Shown: positions 1-7,117, numbered from the stretch's first letter. The stretch is DNA of 22,218 bases from an uncultured Lachnospiraceae bacterium (GCA_910588815.1 CAJUQY010000001.1:1-22218), one strand, 5' to 3'. The notes: a model not told the origin generated them from the sequence alone. A program made the numbers and translations.

Positions 1-379
1 AGATATGCTTACAAGAATCCGTAATGCAAATACTGCAAAGCATGATACAGTAGATATTCCTGCGTCAAAGATGAAACTGGCGATTGCCAATATTCTGGTT
101 GACGAAGGTTATATCGCAAAATATGATCTGGTAGAAGACGGCGCGTTCAAGACCATTCGTGTAACTTTAAAGTATGGTAAGGACAAGAATGAGAAAATCA
201 TTACTGGTTTAAAGAGAATTTCCAAGCCCGGTCTCAGAGTATATGCGGGGAAGGAAGATCTTCCTAAGGTTCTCGGCGGACTGGGAATCGCCATCATCTC
301 CACCAACAACGGCGTGATGACCGACAAGAAGGCGAGAGAGATGAACGTGGGCGGCGAAGTGCTGGCGTTTGTGTGGTGA
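1..379 (+). CDS. rpsH: 30S ribosomal protein S8 (5' end missing)
   Basis: S8 is a primary 16S rRNA-binding protein of the small subunit platform and, in E. coli, the translational repressor of the spc operon. The visible reading frame is open to the left edge. An Asp codon precedes the internal MLTRIRNAN, which in full-length S8 follows a short N-terminal segment ending in A-D, so only a handful of residues are missing. The C-terminal half shows the typical S8 pattern (RISKPGLRVY, then GLGIAIISTNNGVMTDKKA, ending GGEVLAFVW). The stop is TGA at 377-379. rplF normally follows within a few tens of bases, but here it is 537 bp away. Identification is secure. Only the start lies outside the window. 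Confidence 0.97.
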   Translation, partial: DMLTRIRNANTAKHDTVDIPASKMKLAIANILVDEGYIAKYDLVEDGAFKTIRVTLKYGKDKNEKIITGLKRISKPGLRVYAGKEDLPKVLGGLGIAIISTNNGVMTDKKAREMNVGGEVLAFVW

Positions 380-388
380 CGCATTGAA

Positions 389-474
389 CACTTAGCGAGC
401 GCAAGCCGTTAGGTGAAGCGCGAGGTTAGTGTGAAAGCGGATACTCCAAGCGGAGCGAGGATGTATCTTCCGCT
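389..474. repeat. Two adjacent imperfect stem-loops after rpsH
   Basis: Bases 389-402 (CACTTAGCGAGCGC) pair with 418-431 at 10 of 14 positions. Bases 436-444 (AGCGGATAC) pair with 463-474 (GTATCTTCCGCT) apart from a 3-nt bulge. No T-run follows either, so they are not standard terminators. The CACTnAGCG...GGyGAAGCG wording recurs in the rpsM-rpsK spacer near 7172-7193, which suggests a dispersed repeat family. Confidence 0.5.
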
Positions 475-601
475 CATCGCACAATTTGTTAGTAGTGAAG
501 AGTGAACCGTCTTCCTGGGCGGTCTGCTCGCGCGATTAACAGTATATAACTAGTTCCGGGCACATTTATACAGGGCAGGGAAAGACTTCAGAATCAATCC
601 G

Positions 602-638
602 CAGGTATCAGAACCAATCCGCAGGCAGGCCACAGACC
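602..638 (+). repeat. 37-bp direct repeat, copy 1
   Basis: This stretch is identical over 37 bp to 700-736. It begins CAGGTATCAGAACCAATCCG. A third, partial unit (cTTCAGAATCAATCCGCAGG, 586-605) lies immediately upstream, so the 20-bp core occurs three times (586-605, 606-625, 704-723), once with mismatches. Pitch between the full copies is 98 bp. Confidence 0.85.
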
Positions 639-699
639 TGCTGTCGCAGGCCGTCAGCCCGCAAGACAGTTTTACGATTCGTCGGTGCGGAAATCTTGA

Positions 700-736
700 C
701 AGGTATCAGAACCAATCCGCAGGCAGGCCACAGACC
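700..736 (+). repeat. 37-bp direct repeat, copy 2
   Basis: Exact copy of 602-638, followed by a different hairpin (CCGC-TTC-GCGG at 739-749) from the one following copy 1 (CCTGC/GCAGG at 637-650). Each copy is therefore a conserved lead-in to a variable stem-loop. Confidence 0.85.
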
Positions 737-916
737 GCCCGCTTCGCGGTCGTCGCTGCTTCGCAGCTTATGTCCGTGGCTTGATGGGCGTCCCGCCCAT
801 CCAAAAATGAAAAATCATCGTCCTGCAGATAAATCTGCGGCCGCTGTTTTTCCATTTTTCTGCTGCTCAGGACTGTTAAACAAAACTATTAACTTTTATC
901 ATAAGGAGGTACGGGC

Positions 917-1459
917 ATGTCACGTATAGGGAGAATGCCAATCGCGGTACCGGCCGGTGTTACGGTTGATATTGCAGAAAATAATAAAGTATCAGTAAAA
1001 GGCCCCAAGGGAACTCTGGAGAGAGTTCTTCCCGCAGAGATGGAGATCAAGCTGGAGGACGGCCATATTGTTGTAACAAGACCCAATGATTTAAAGAAGA
1101 TGAAATCTTTACATGGTTTGACCAGAAGCCTGATTGCCAACATGGTACACGGTGTGACCGACGGATATGAGAAGGTCCTGGAAGTGAACGGTGTCGGCTA
1201 CAGAGCGCAGAAGCAGGGAAAGAAGCTGGTTCTCTCCCTGGGTTACTCCCATCCGGTTGAAATGGAAGATCCCGAAGGTCTGGAGTCCGTGGTAGAAGGA
1301 CAGAACAAGATCATTGTAAAGGGTATCGACAAGGAAAAGGTCGGCCAGTACGCCGCCGAGATCAGGGACAAGAGACGTCCGGAGCCTTATAAGGGCAAGG
1401 GCATCAAGTACGCTGACGAGGTGATCAGACGTAAGGTCGGAAAAACCGGTAAGAAATAA
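917..1459 (+). CDS. rplF: 50S ribosomal protein L6
   Basis: L6 binds 23S rRNA near the base of the L7/L12 stalk and the sarcin-ricin loop. The 180-residue product starts MSRIGRMPIAVPAGV, a signature L6 beginning, and contains the second-domain pattern GVTDGYEKVLEVNGVGYRA and the C-terminal RDKRRPEPYKGKGIKYADE rRNA-binding stretch. Length matches the family (about 178-182). The start at 917 is set by AAGGAGGT at 903-910, 6 nt upstream. rplR follows after 19 nt. Upstream lies the unusual repeat-rich spacer that separates it from rpsH, so its expression may depend on readthrough or on RNA structures in that spacer. Confidence 0.98.
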   Translation: MSRIGRMPIAVPAGVTVDIAENNKVSVKGPKGTLERVLPAEMEIKLEDGHIVVTRPNDLKKMKSLHGLTRSLIANMVHGVTDGYEKVLEVNGVGYRAQKQGKKLVLSLGYSHPVEMEDPEGLESVVEGQNKIIVKGIDKEKVGQYAAEIRDKRRPEPYKGKGIKYADEVIRRKVGKTGKK

Positions 1460-1478
1460 ATAAGGAGGAGTGACAAAA

Positions 1479-1847
1479 ATGGTTAGCAAGGAATCAAGAA
1501 CGGAAGTCCGTCAGAAGAAACATAGAAGAATCCGCAATCGTTTCAGCGGGACCGCTGAAAGACCGCGTCTGGCTGTGTTTAGAAGCAATAATCATATGTA
1601 CGCTCAGATCATTGACGACACGGTCGGCAATACGCTGGTGTCCGCGTCGACCTTGCAGAAGGATGTGAAGGCTGAGCTTACCAAGACGAATAATGTGGAA
1701 GCTGCTGCTCATCTGGGAACAGTGATCGCAAAAAAGGCTTTGGAAAAGGGAATCACCACTGTTGTTTTCGACAGGGGCGGATTTATCTATCAGGGCAAGA
1801 TTAAGGCGTTGGCAGATGCAGCTCGTGAAGCTGGTCTGGAATTCTGA
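1479..1847 (+). CDS. rplR: 50S ribosomal protein L18
   Basis: L18 binds 5S rRNA and attaches it to the large subunit central protuberance. The protein carries the family hallmarks KKHRRIRNRFSGTAERPRLAVFRSNNHMYAQIIDD and the C-terminal FDRGGFIYQGKIKALADAAREAGLEF. A GTG at 1470 is in frame but sits inside the Shine-Dalgarno itself. The ATG at 1479 lies 9 nt after AAGGAGG (1463-1469) and gives the usual MVSKESRTE beginning, so I take it as the start (122 residues, normal length). It lies tightly between rplF and rpsE (17 nt). Confidence 0.97.
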   Translation: MVSKESRTEVRQKKHRRIRNRFSGTAERPRLAVFRSNNHMYAQIIDDTVGNTLVSASTLQKDVKAELTKTNNVEAAAHLGTVIAKKALEKGITTVVFDRGGFIYQGKIKALADAAREAGLEF

Positions 1848-1864
1848 TTGAGGAGGAGAAACAC

Positions 1865-2374
1865 ATGAAACGAACAATTATTGATGCCAGCCAGATGGAG
1901 CTCACCGATAAAGTAGTTGCGATCAAGCGCGTATCCAAGACTGTGAAAGGCGGACGTACCATGCGTTTCAGCGCACTGGTAGTGGTCGGCGACGGCAACG
2001 GCCATGTGGGCGCAGGCATGGGCAAGGCGGCTGAGATCCCCGAGGCGATTCGCAAAGGCAAGGAAGATGCCATTAAGAATATGGTTGAGATTCCTGTAGA
2101 TGAAAACAGAAGCATTCCCCACGACTTCATCGGCAAATTCGGAAGCGCCAGCGTGCTTCTTAAGAGAGCACCTGAAGGTACCGGTGTAATTGCCGGAGGC
2201 CCGGCACGTAACGTGCTTGAGATGGCGGGGATTAAAAATATCAGAACAAAGTCCCTTGGCTCCAACAATAAGCAGAACGTCGTTCTCGCCACACTTCAGG
2301 GCCTTAAGAGCCTTAGGACTCCGGAAGAGGTCGCAAAGAATCGCGGCAAGTCTGTGGAAGAGCTGATTGGCTAA
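1865..2374 (+). CDS. rpsE: 30S ribosomal protein S5
   Basis: S5 is part of the small subunit decoding and mRNA-entry region. The 169-residue protein shows the N-terminal double-stranded-RNA-binding-like fold (KVVAIKRVSKTVKGGRTMRF) and the loop region VVGDGNGHVGAGMGKAAEIPEAIRKG, where spectinomycin-resistance changes map in other bacteria. The C-terminal domain (APEGTGVIAGGPARNVLEMAGI, then SLGSNNKQNVVLAT) is also present. GAGGAGGAG lies directly upstream of the ATG. rpmD begins 14 nt after the stop. Nothing atypical is seen. Confidence 0.98.
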   Translation: MKRTIIDASQMELTDKVVAIKRVSKTVKGGRTMRFSALVVVGDGNGHVGAGMGKAAEIPEAIRKGKEDAIKNMVEIPVDENRSIPHDFIGKFGSASVLLKRAPEGTGVIAGGPARNVLEMAGIKNIRTKSLGSNNKQNVVLATLQGLKSLRTPEEVAKNRGKSVEELIG

Positions 2375-2388
2375 AGGAGGAAAGGAAA

Positions 2389-2571
2389 ATGGCAGAGAAG
2401 TTAAGAATCACACTGGTAAAATCTCCCATCGGTGCAGTTCCGAAACAGAAGAAGACAGTTGAAGCTCTTGGACTCAGAAAGATGAACAAGACAGTTGAGC
2501 TTCCGGACAACGATGCGGTCAGAGGTATGATCTGGCACGTAAAGCACTTGGTAAAAGTAGAAGAAGTCTAA
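2389..2571 (+). CDS. rpmD: 50S ribosomal protein L30
   Basis: L30 is a small 23S rRNA-binding protein. The 60-residue product begins MAEKLRITLVKSPIGAVPKQ and contains LGLRKMNKTVELPDN, the typical L30 core, then GMIWHVKHLVKVEEV. Length is normal for bacterial L30. AAAGGAGGAAAGGAAA supplies the ribosome binding site before the ATG. It lies between rpsE and rplO with short spacers, the standard spc-operon position. Confidence 0.97.
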   Translation: MAEKLRITLVKSPIGAVPKQKKTVEALGLRKMNKTVELPDNDAVRGMIWHVKHLVKVEEV

Positions 2572-2591
2572 CGAAAAAGGAGGTGCACGAG

Positions 2592-3032
2592 ATGGATTTA
2601 TCAAATTTAAGACCGGCTGAAGGCTCCAAGCACAGCGACGCTTTCAGAAGAGGCCGTGGACACGGCTCAGGCAATGGCAAGACTGCAGGTAAGGGACACA
2701 AAGGCCAGAAGGCACGCTCCGGCGCCACCAGGCCTGGTTTCGAAGGCGGCCAGATGCCTTTGTACAGAAGGATTCCCAAGAGGGGATTCACAAACAGAAA
2801 CTCCAAGGTGATTGTAGGGATTAACGTAGAAGCTCTCGAGAGATTTGATAACGGCGCGGTCGTTACCGTCGAGACACTGATGGAGTGCGGTATTGTAAAG
2901 AATCCCAGAGACGGAGTGAAGATTCTTGGAAACGGAGAATTAACCAAAAAGCTTACTGTTAAGGTGAACGCATTCAGCGAGGGTGCAAAGACAAAAATTG
3001 AAGCGGCTGGTGGAAGTGCAGAGGTGATCTAA
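2592..3032 (+). CDS. rplO: 50S ribosomal protein L15
   Basis: L15 is a late-assembly large subunit protein with a long basic extension that penetrates 23S rRNA. The N-terminal half has the Gly/Arg/Lys-rich pattern (GRGHGSGNGKTAGKGHKGQKARSG), followed by FEGGQMPLYRRIPKRGF, a diagnostic L15 motif. The C-terminal globular part includes VKILGNGELTKKLTVKVNAFSEGAK. An in-frame GTG at 2583 lies within the Shine-Dalgarno AAGGAGGTG. The ATG at 2592 gives the canonical MDLSNLRPAEGS start and 146 residues. secY starts one base after its stop, so translation is probably coupled. Confidence 0.97.
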   Translation: MDLSNLRPAEGSKHSDAFRRGRGHGSGNGKTAGKGHKGQKARSGATRPGFEGGQMPLYRRIPKRGFTNRNSKVIVGINVEALERFDNGAVVTVETLMECGIVKNPRDGVKILGNGELTKKLTVKVNAFSEGAKTKIEAAGGSAEVI

Positions 3033-3033
3033 C

Positions 3034-4350
3034 ATGTGGAAGACATTCCAGAATGCATTTAAGATCAAAGAAGTCAGAAAAAAGATCCTGTTCACATTCT
3101 TTATTTTAGTTGTGGTCAGGATCGGCGCCCATGTGCCCATCCCGGGAGTCAATACGGCATATTTCGCCGACTGGTTCGCCAGCCAGTCAGGTACGGCATT
3201 CAATTTCTTTGACGCTATGACCGGCGGTTCCTTTACACAGATGTCGGTGTTCGCGCTGAGCATCACTCCCTATATCACATCCTCCATTATCATACAGCTT
3301 CTGACCATTGCAATCCCGAAGCTGGAGGAGATGCAGAAGGAGGGCGAAGAGGGAAGGAAGTTCATCGGAAAACTGACCAGATATGTGACGGTTGGGCTGG
3401 CTCTCATTGAGTCTACCGCCATGACTATCAGCTTCGGGCGTTCCGGCCTTTTGCTTCAGTTTACCTGGTACAATGCCATCGTGGTGATTGTGACCATGAC
3501 TGCGGGCAGTGCGGTTCTGATGTGGCTGGGTGAACGCGTCACAGACAGGGGAGTTGGAAACGGAATTTCCATCATTCTGCTGATCAACATCCTGTCAGGG
3601 ATTCCGAATGATTTCATGTCGCTCTATGAGCGGTTTATGGCAGGGACATCAGTGGCGAAAGCGGTTCTTTCGGCTGTGATTATCCTGGCTGTCATTTTGG
3701 CCATGGTTGCCTTTGTTGTCTTTTTACAGGGCGGTGAAAGAAGAATTCCGGTGCAGTATGCAAAGAAGATGCAGGGACGGAAGTTTGTGGGCGGACAGTC
3801 CAGCAACATTCCGCTGAAGGTCAACACCGCCGGCGTGATCCCGGTGATTTTCGCGTCCTCCCTGATGTCGATCCCTTCGGTGATTTCACAGTTTTTCGAT
3901 GTGGATTATTCTACCGTCGGAGGGCGGATCCTCTTGGCCTTAAGTTCCTCGAACTGGTGCCGGCCTTCGGATCCGATTTTGAGTATCGGACTTCTGGTAT
4001 ATATTCTGCTGATTGTGGCATTCGCCTATTTCTACACCTCGATCACCTTCAACCCGATCGAGATTGCAGATAATATGAAGAAGCAGGGGGGCTTTATTCC
4101 CGGAATCCGTCCGGGACGTCCCACTTCGGACTACCTGAACCGGATCTTAAACTACATCGTATTTATCGGTGCGGTCGGCCTCACCATTGTGGCCGTGATT
4201 CCGATTCTGTTCTCCGGATTGTTTAACATCGGTTCCCTCTCCTTCGGGGGTACCTCGATTATCATTATCGTAGGCGTCATCCTCGAGACCTTAAAGCAGA
4301 TTGAGTCCCAGATGTTAGTCCGGTATTATAAAGGCTTTTTAAATGATTGA
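3034..4350 (+). CDS. secY: Preprotein translocase subunit SecY
   Basis: SecY is the channel-forming subunit of the SecYEG translocon in the cytoplasmic membrane. The 438-residue protein is strongly hydrophobic with about ten membrane segments. TM1 lies near residues 18-36, followed by HVPIPGVN, a standard SecY motif, and then the plug region with GGSFTQMSVFALSITPYITSSIIIQLL. The later motif GERVTDRGVGNGISIIL and the cytoplasmic loops GGERRIPVQYAKK and NPIEIADNMKKQGGFIPGIRPGRPT are also seen. These loops contact SecA and the ribosome in known structures. It begins 1 nt after rplO. A 112-bp spacer with a predicted stem-loop separates it from adk. Confidence 0.98.
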   Translation: MWKTFQNAFKIKEVRKKILFTFFILVVVRIGAHVPIPGVNTAYFADWFASQSGTAFNFFDAMTGGSFTQMSVFALSITPYITSSIIIQLLTIAIPKLEEMQKEGEEGRKFIGKLTRYVTVGLALIESTAMTISFGRSGLLLQFTWYNAIVVIVTMTAGSAVLMWLGERVTDRGVGNGISIILLINILSGIPNDFMSLYERFMAGTSVAKAVLSAVIILAVILAMVAFVVFLQGGERRIPVQYAKKMQGRKFVGGQSSNIPLKVNTAGVIPVIFASSLMSIPSVISQFFDVDYSTVGGRILLALSSSNWCRPSDPILSIGLLVYILLIVAFAYFYTSITFNPIEIADNMKKQGGFIPGIRPGRPTSDYLNRILNYIVFIGAVGLTIVAVIPILFSGLFNIGSLSFGGTSIIIIVGVILETLKQIESQMLVRYYKGFLND

Positions 4351-4371
4351 CATTGTTTCACACAATTGGTT

Positions 4372-4403
4372 CCGGCAGGGGAAGTGAGAGCTTCTTCGGC
4401 CGG
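4372..4403 (+). other. Stem-loop in secY-adk spacer
   Basis: CCGGC (4372-4376) pairs with GCCGG (4399-4403), and GAAG (4381-4384) with CTTC (4391-4394). A second short stem, TTTCCC/GGGAAA, follows at about 4414-4436. There is no T-run, so this is not a classical terminator. An RNA processing or stability element is possible. Confidence 0.4.
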
Positions 4404-4462
4404 TTAACCTGGTTTTCCCGGATATATTCAGGGAAAGGGTATTTTGTATTGGAGGATAAGGT

Positions 4463-5107
4463 ATGAGACTTGTGATGTTGGGAGCGCCTGGAGCCGGCAA
4501 GGGAACCCAGGCCAAGAAGATTGCGGACAAATACGGGATTCCGCACATTTCTACGGGGGACATTTTCCGTGCGAATATCAAAAACGGCACAGAACTTGGG
4601 AAAAAGGCAAAAGCGTACATGGATCAGGGAGCGCTGGTGCCGGATGAGCTGGTGGTGGATCTGGTGGCTGACCGGGTGAAGCAGGCAGACTGTGAGAAAG
4701 GGTATGTGCTGGACGGCTTTCCCAGGACCATCCCTCAGGCGGAAAGCCTTGACTCGGTCCTGAAAACCATGGGGCAGAAGATTGATTATGCGGTTAATGT
4801 GGAAGTGCCGGACGAAAACATTGTGAGCCGGATGTCCGGAAGAAGAGCCTGTGTGGGCTGCGGCGCAACCTATCACATTGAGCATGCGCCTTCCAAAAAG
4901 GAAGGGATCTGTGACCGCTGCGGAGAGACGCTGATTCTTCGGGACGACGACAAGGCGGAAACGGTAAAGACCCGTCTGTCGGTGTATCATGAGCAGACAC
5001 AGCCCCTGATCGAATATTACGGCGGGCAGGGATGCTTAAAGGATGTGGACGGAACTGTGGACATGGAAGAGGTCTTTGCAGCAATCTGTGAGATATTAGG
5101 AGAATAG
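4463..5107 (+). CDS. adk: Adenylate kinase, zinc-binding LID type
   Basis: Catalyses ATP + AMP <-> 2 ADP in the cytosol and maintains adenylate balance. The 214-residue protein has the P-loop GAPGAGKGT (7-15), the AMP-binding stretch HISTGDIFRA (28-37) and the YVLDGFPRTIPQAE motif (81-94). Its long LID carries C130-x2-C133 and C150-x2-C153, four cysteines forming the structural zinc site typical of Gram-positive long-form Adk. DDKAETVKTRL (162-172) supplies conserved nucleotide-binding residues. GGAGG at 4451-4455 precedes the ATG. map starts 2 nt after its stop. secY-adk-map is a standard Bacillota arrangement. Confidence 0.98.
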   Translation: MRLVMLGAPGAGKGTQAKKIADKYGIPHISTGDIFRANIKNGTELGKKAKAYMDQGALVPDELVVDLVADRVKQADCEKGYVLDGFPRTIPQAESLDSVLKTMGQKIDYAVNVEVPDENIVSRMSGRRACVGCGATYHIEHAPSKKEGICDRCGETLILRDDDKAETVKTRLSVYHEQTQPLIEYYGGQGCLKDVDGTVDMEEVFAAICEILGE

Positions 5108-5109
5108 AC

Positions 5110-5859
5110 GTGGCAGTCAGTATCAAGTCAGAAAGAGAAATTGAACTGATGAGAGAGGCCGGCAAGCTTCTTGCCAAAACCCATCTGGAACTGGAAAAGG
5201 AGCTCCATCCGGGTATGACAACGAAGGCGGTTGACCGGATTGGCGAGGAGATTATCCGCAGCTACGGCTGCATTCCCTCCTTCTTGAACTATAACGGCTT
5301 TCCCGCATCGGTGTGTGTGTCGATAAACGATGAAGTGGTCCATGGAATTCCCAGCGATAAGAAAAGACTCAAAGAGGGAGACATTGTCAGCCTGGACACG
5401 GGACTGATTTACAAAGGCTATCAGTCTGACGCCGCCAGGACCTACGGGATCGGAGAGATCAGCAAAGAGGCGGCAAAGCTCATTGAAGTGACCAGGCAGA
5501 GCTTTTTTGAGGGTATTAAAAATGCGAAACCGGGCAACCATCTGAATGACATCGGAAAAGCGATCCAGAAGTATTGCGAGAGCTTTGGATACGGAGTGGT
5601 CAGAGACTTGGTGGGCCACGGAATCGGAAGAGACATGCATGAGGATCCGGAAATTCCTAATTTTAACACGGGGCGGAGGGGGATCCGGCTGCGGGCCGGA
5701 ATGACTTTTGCCATCGAGCCTATGATCAATATGGGACGTTATGACGTGGAATGGACAGAGGATGATTGGACCGTGGTGACGGCTGACGGTTCCCTGTCGG
5801 CCCATTATGAAAATACGATTCTTATCACGGCCGACGGACCGGAAATCCTTTCTTTGTAG
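5110..5859 (+). CDS. map: Methionine aminopeptidase, type I
   Basis: Removes the N-terminal methionine from nascent proteins. The 249-residue pita-bread-fold protein has all five metal ligands in place: D96 (SLDTG), D107 (SDAART), H170 (VGHGIG), E203 (AIEPM) and E234 (HYENT), plus the substrate-contacting H79 (VVHGIP) and H177. The start is GTG at 5110, 2 nt after the adk stop. The sequence AGGAGA at about 5099-5104, inside the adk end, serves as Shine-Dalgarno, implying translational coupling. No N-terminal zinc-finger extension is present. Confidence 0.97.
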   Translation: MAVSIKSEREIELMREAGKLLAKTHLELEKELHPGMTTKAVDRIGEEIIRSYGCIPSFLNYNGFPASVCVSINDEVVHGIPSDKKRLKEGDIVSLDTGLIYKGYQSDAARTYGIGEISKEAAKLIEVTRQSFFEGIKNAKPGNHLNDIGKAIQKYCESFGYGVVRDLVGHGIGRDMHEDPEIPNFNTGRRGIRLRAGMTFAIEPMINMGRYDVEWTEDDWTVVTADGSLSAHYENTILITADGPEILSL

Positions 5860-5871
5860 GCGGTGATCTGT

Positions 5872-6174
5872 ATGGAAAAGGAGATCGGCGGCTTTGCCGT
5901 CCCAAAGGCCGGACATGATAAGGGGAAGCTCTATATGGTCGTCGGATATGAGAACGGAAAATATCTTCTTGCCGACGGGAAGGTGCGGACCTTGGAGAAG
6001 CCGCGGAAAAAGCAGAAAAAGCACCTGGACTTTCTCCCTGTCCGGGGAGAAATTTCAGAACTGTTTTCAGGTGAGAAGTGTTCGGTGAAAAATGAAGAGA
6101 TCAAGAGGGCCATCAAGCAGCTTCATGCGGCCGGAGGCCATATCAATCAGGAGGTAACGGATGTCCAAGAGTGA
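5872..6174 (+). CDS. KOW-domain (L14e-like) RNA-binding protein
   Basis: A 100-residue basic protein with an N-terminal KOW/SH3-like barrel of the type in eukaryotic/archaeal L14e: GGFAVPKAGHDKGKLYMVVG, then KYLLADGKVRTLEKPRKKQKKHLDFL. A helical tail follows (NEEIKRAIKQLHAAGGHINQE). Genes like this between map and infA are known in Clostridia and are usually annotated as KOW-domain or L14e/L27e-like. The exact function is not established, but ribosome or rRNA binding is the reasonable inference. An in-frame GTG at 5863 overlaps the AGGCGGTG Shine-Dalgarno-like sequence, so ATG 5872 is preferred. The 3' end overlaps infA by 14 nt, so the two are translationally coupled. Confidence 0.85.
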   Translation: MEKEIGGFAVPKAGHDKGKLYMVVGYENGKYLLADGKVRTLEKPRKKQKKHLDFLPVRGEISELFSGEKCSVKNEEIKRAIKQLHAAGGHINQEVTDVQE

Positions 6175-6379
6175 CGTAATCGAAATCGAAGGAACCGTAA
6201 TTGAAAAACTGCCCAATGCCATGTTCCAGGTAGAACTGGAAAACGGACATCAGGTGCTGGCACATATCAGTGGAAAGCTCCGAATGAATTACATCAGGAT
6301 CTTGCCGGGTGACAAGGTGACCTTAGAGCTGTCTCCCTACGATCTGTCCAAGGGGAGAATCATCTGGAGAGACAAATAG
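6161..6379 (+). CDS. infA: Translation initiation factor IF-1
   Basis: IF-1 occupies the ribosomal A site of the 30S subunit during initiation. The 72-residue S1/OB-fold protein reads MSKSDVIEIEGTVIEKLPNA, then FQVELENGHQVLAHISGKLRMNYIRILPGDKV, and ends LSKGRIIWRDK. It is a complete, canonical IF-1. The ribosome binding site AGGAGGT (6149-6155) lies inside the end of the KOW gene, with which it overlaps. A promoter for the downstream alpha-type genes begins 18 nt after its stop. Confidence 0.98.
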   Translation: MSKSDVIEIEGTVIEKLPNAMFQVELENGHQVLAHISGKLRMNYIRILPGDKVTLELSPYDLSKGRIIWRDK

Positions 6380-6396
6380 AGAACCGTATAAAACGC

Positions 6397-6425
6397 TTGC
6401 TTTTCAAAAAGGAAGGTGCTATAAT
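6397..6425 (+). promoter_or_regulatory. Internal extended -10 promoter before rpmJ
   Basis: The -35 TTGCTT (6397-6402), an exact 17-bp spacer and a perfect -10 TATAAT (6420-6425) preceded by TGC (6417-6419) make a strong sigma-A-type extended -10 promoter. It lies between infA and rpmJ, so it can transcribe rpmJ-rpsM-rpsK-rpsD-rpoA-rplQ independently of the upstream operon. The expected transcript would start near 6432. Confidence 0.75.
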
Positions 6426-6472
6426 AGTATGCGGACTTTTTTGGGAAAGTATTGGGAAAGGAGAGAAAACCT

Positions 6473-6586
6473 GTGAAAGTTAGGTCATCAGTGAAACCGA
6501 TCTGCGAAAAATGTAAGGTAATTAAGAGAAAAGGTAGCATTCGGATCATCTGTGAAAATCCGAAGCATAAACAGCGCCAGGGTTAG
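6473..6586 (+). CDS. rpmJ: 50S ribosomal protein L36 (zinc-ribbon form)
   Basis: A 37-residue basic protein that binds 23S rRNA, starting at a GTG. It reads (M)KVRSSVKPICEKCKVIKRKG, then IRIICENPKHKQRQG. The zinc-ribbon ligands C11, C14, C27 and H32 are all present, making it the C+ (zinc-dependent) paralogue type. GTG 6473 follows AAAGGAGAG at 6457-6465 with a spacing of about 7 nt. The frame is short but unmistakable. It sits between infA and rpsM, the standard position. Confidence 0.96.
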   Translation: MKVRSSVKPICEKCKVIKRKGSIRIICENPKHKQRQG

Positions 6587-6741
6587 TTCGTATGCCCCAA
6601 AGAAAGCTGTTTTGTCTGTAACATTTGAGGTGACGTTTTGATTATGCGGCTGCACCAGGAACACACCCGGCAGAGTTGTTCATGGTTATGATTTGATGAA
6701 GAAACACCGGCAGTAAAAATAATAATGGAGGTACAATACTC

Positions 6742-7113
6742 ATGGCTCGTATTTCAGGTGTCGATTTACCGAGAGAAAAGCGCATTGAAATCGGATTGAC
6801 TTATATCTATGGAATCGGTAGGGCTAGTTCCAACCGTCTTCTGAAAGAGGCGAATGTAAATCCTGATACCCGTGTGCGTGATCTGACCGACGATGAAGTC
6901 AGAAGGATCGCCACAGCCATTGAGGCGGATCATCAGCTTGTAGAAGGTGATCTGCGCCGCGAGGTGGCAATGAATATCAAGAGATTACAGGAAATTGGCT
7001 GCTACAGAGGAATCCGCCATAGAAGAGGTCTGCCTGTCCGTGGTCAGAAGACAAAGACCAACGCCAGGACGAGAAAAGGTCCGAAGAAGACTGTGGCGAA
7101 TAAGAAGAAATAA
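6742..7113 (+). CDS. rpsM: 30S ribosomal protein S13
   Basis: S13 sits in the small subunit head and contacts the large subunit and P-site tRNA. The 123-residue protein starts MARISGVDLPREKRIEIGLT and has the helix-two-turn-helix region YIYGIGRASSNRLLKEA. The C-terminal tail GCYRGIRHRRGLPVRGQKTKTNARTRKGPKK reaches toward tRNA in known ribosomes. TGGAGGT lies about 9 nt before the ATG. The 155-bp gap to rpmJ (6587-6741) contains no gene and no structure I can name; in E. coli the leader before rpsM is the S4 autoregulation site, but no match to that pseudoknot is claimed. Confidence 0.98.
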   Translation: MARISGVDLPREKRIEIGLTYIYGIGRASSNRLLKEANVNPDTRVRDLTDDEVRRIATAIEADHQLVEGDLRREVAMNIKRLQEIGCYRGIRHRRGLPVRGQKTKTNARTRKGPKKTVANKKK

Positions 7114-7117
7114 ATAA

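Larger units (their letters stand above)
380..916. other. 537-bp non-coding, hairpin-rich rpsH-rplF spacer
   Basis: No convincing gene lies here; the only sizeable frame (696-929) overlaps the rplF start and has no ribosome binding site. The spacer contains imperfect inverted repeats at 389-431 and 436-474, a 37-bp direct repeat (602-638 and 700-736), and several compact perfect hairpins. The hairpins are CCTGC/GCAGG at 637-650, CCGC-TTC-GCGG at 739-749, GCTGC-TTC-GCAGC at 755-767, GATGGGCG-TCC-CGCCCATC at 783-801 and a GCAGAT/ATCTGC stem at 825-838. The last sits inside an A-rich/T-rich outer pairing (803-814 with 847-859). The rplF Shine-Dalgarno AAGGAGGT is at 903-910. It could be an inserted repeat element or an RNA-level control region. 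I recognise no named family. Confidence 0.75.

Noticed and set aside
602..736. Two 37-bp repeats as a CRISPR remnant
   Set aside because: Only two full copies exist, the 61-bp gap between them is too long for a typical spacer and is itself palindromic, and no cas gene is nearby.
696..929. 77-codon frame ahead of rplF
   Set aside because: It has no ribosome binding site, overlaps the rplF start, and consists of the repeat and hairpin sequence read in one frame.
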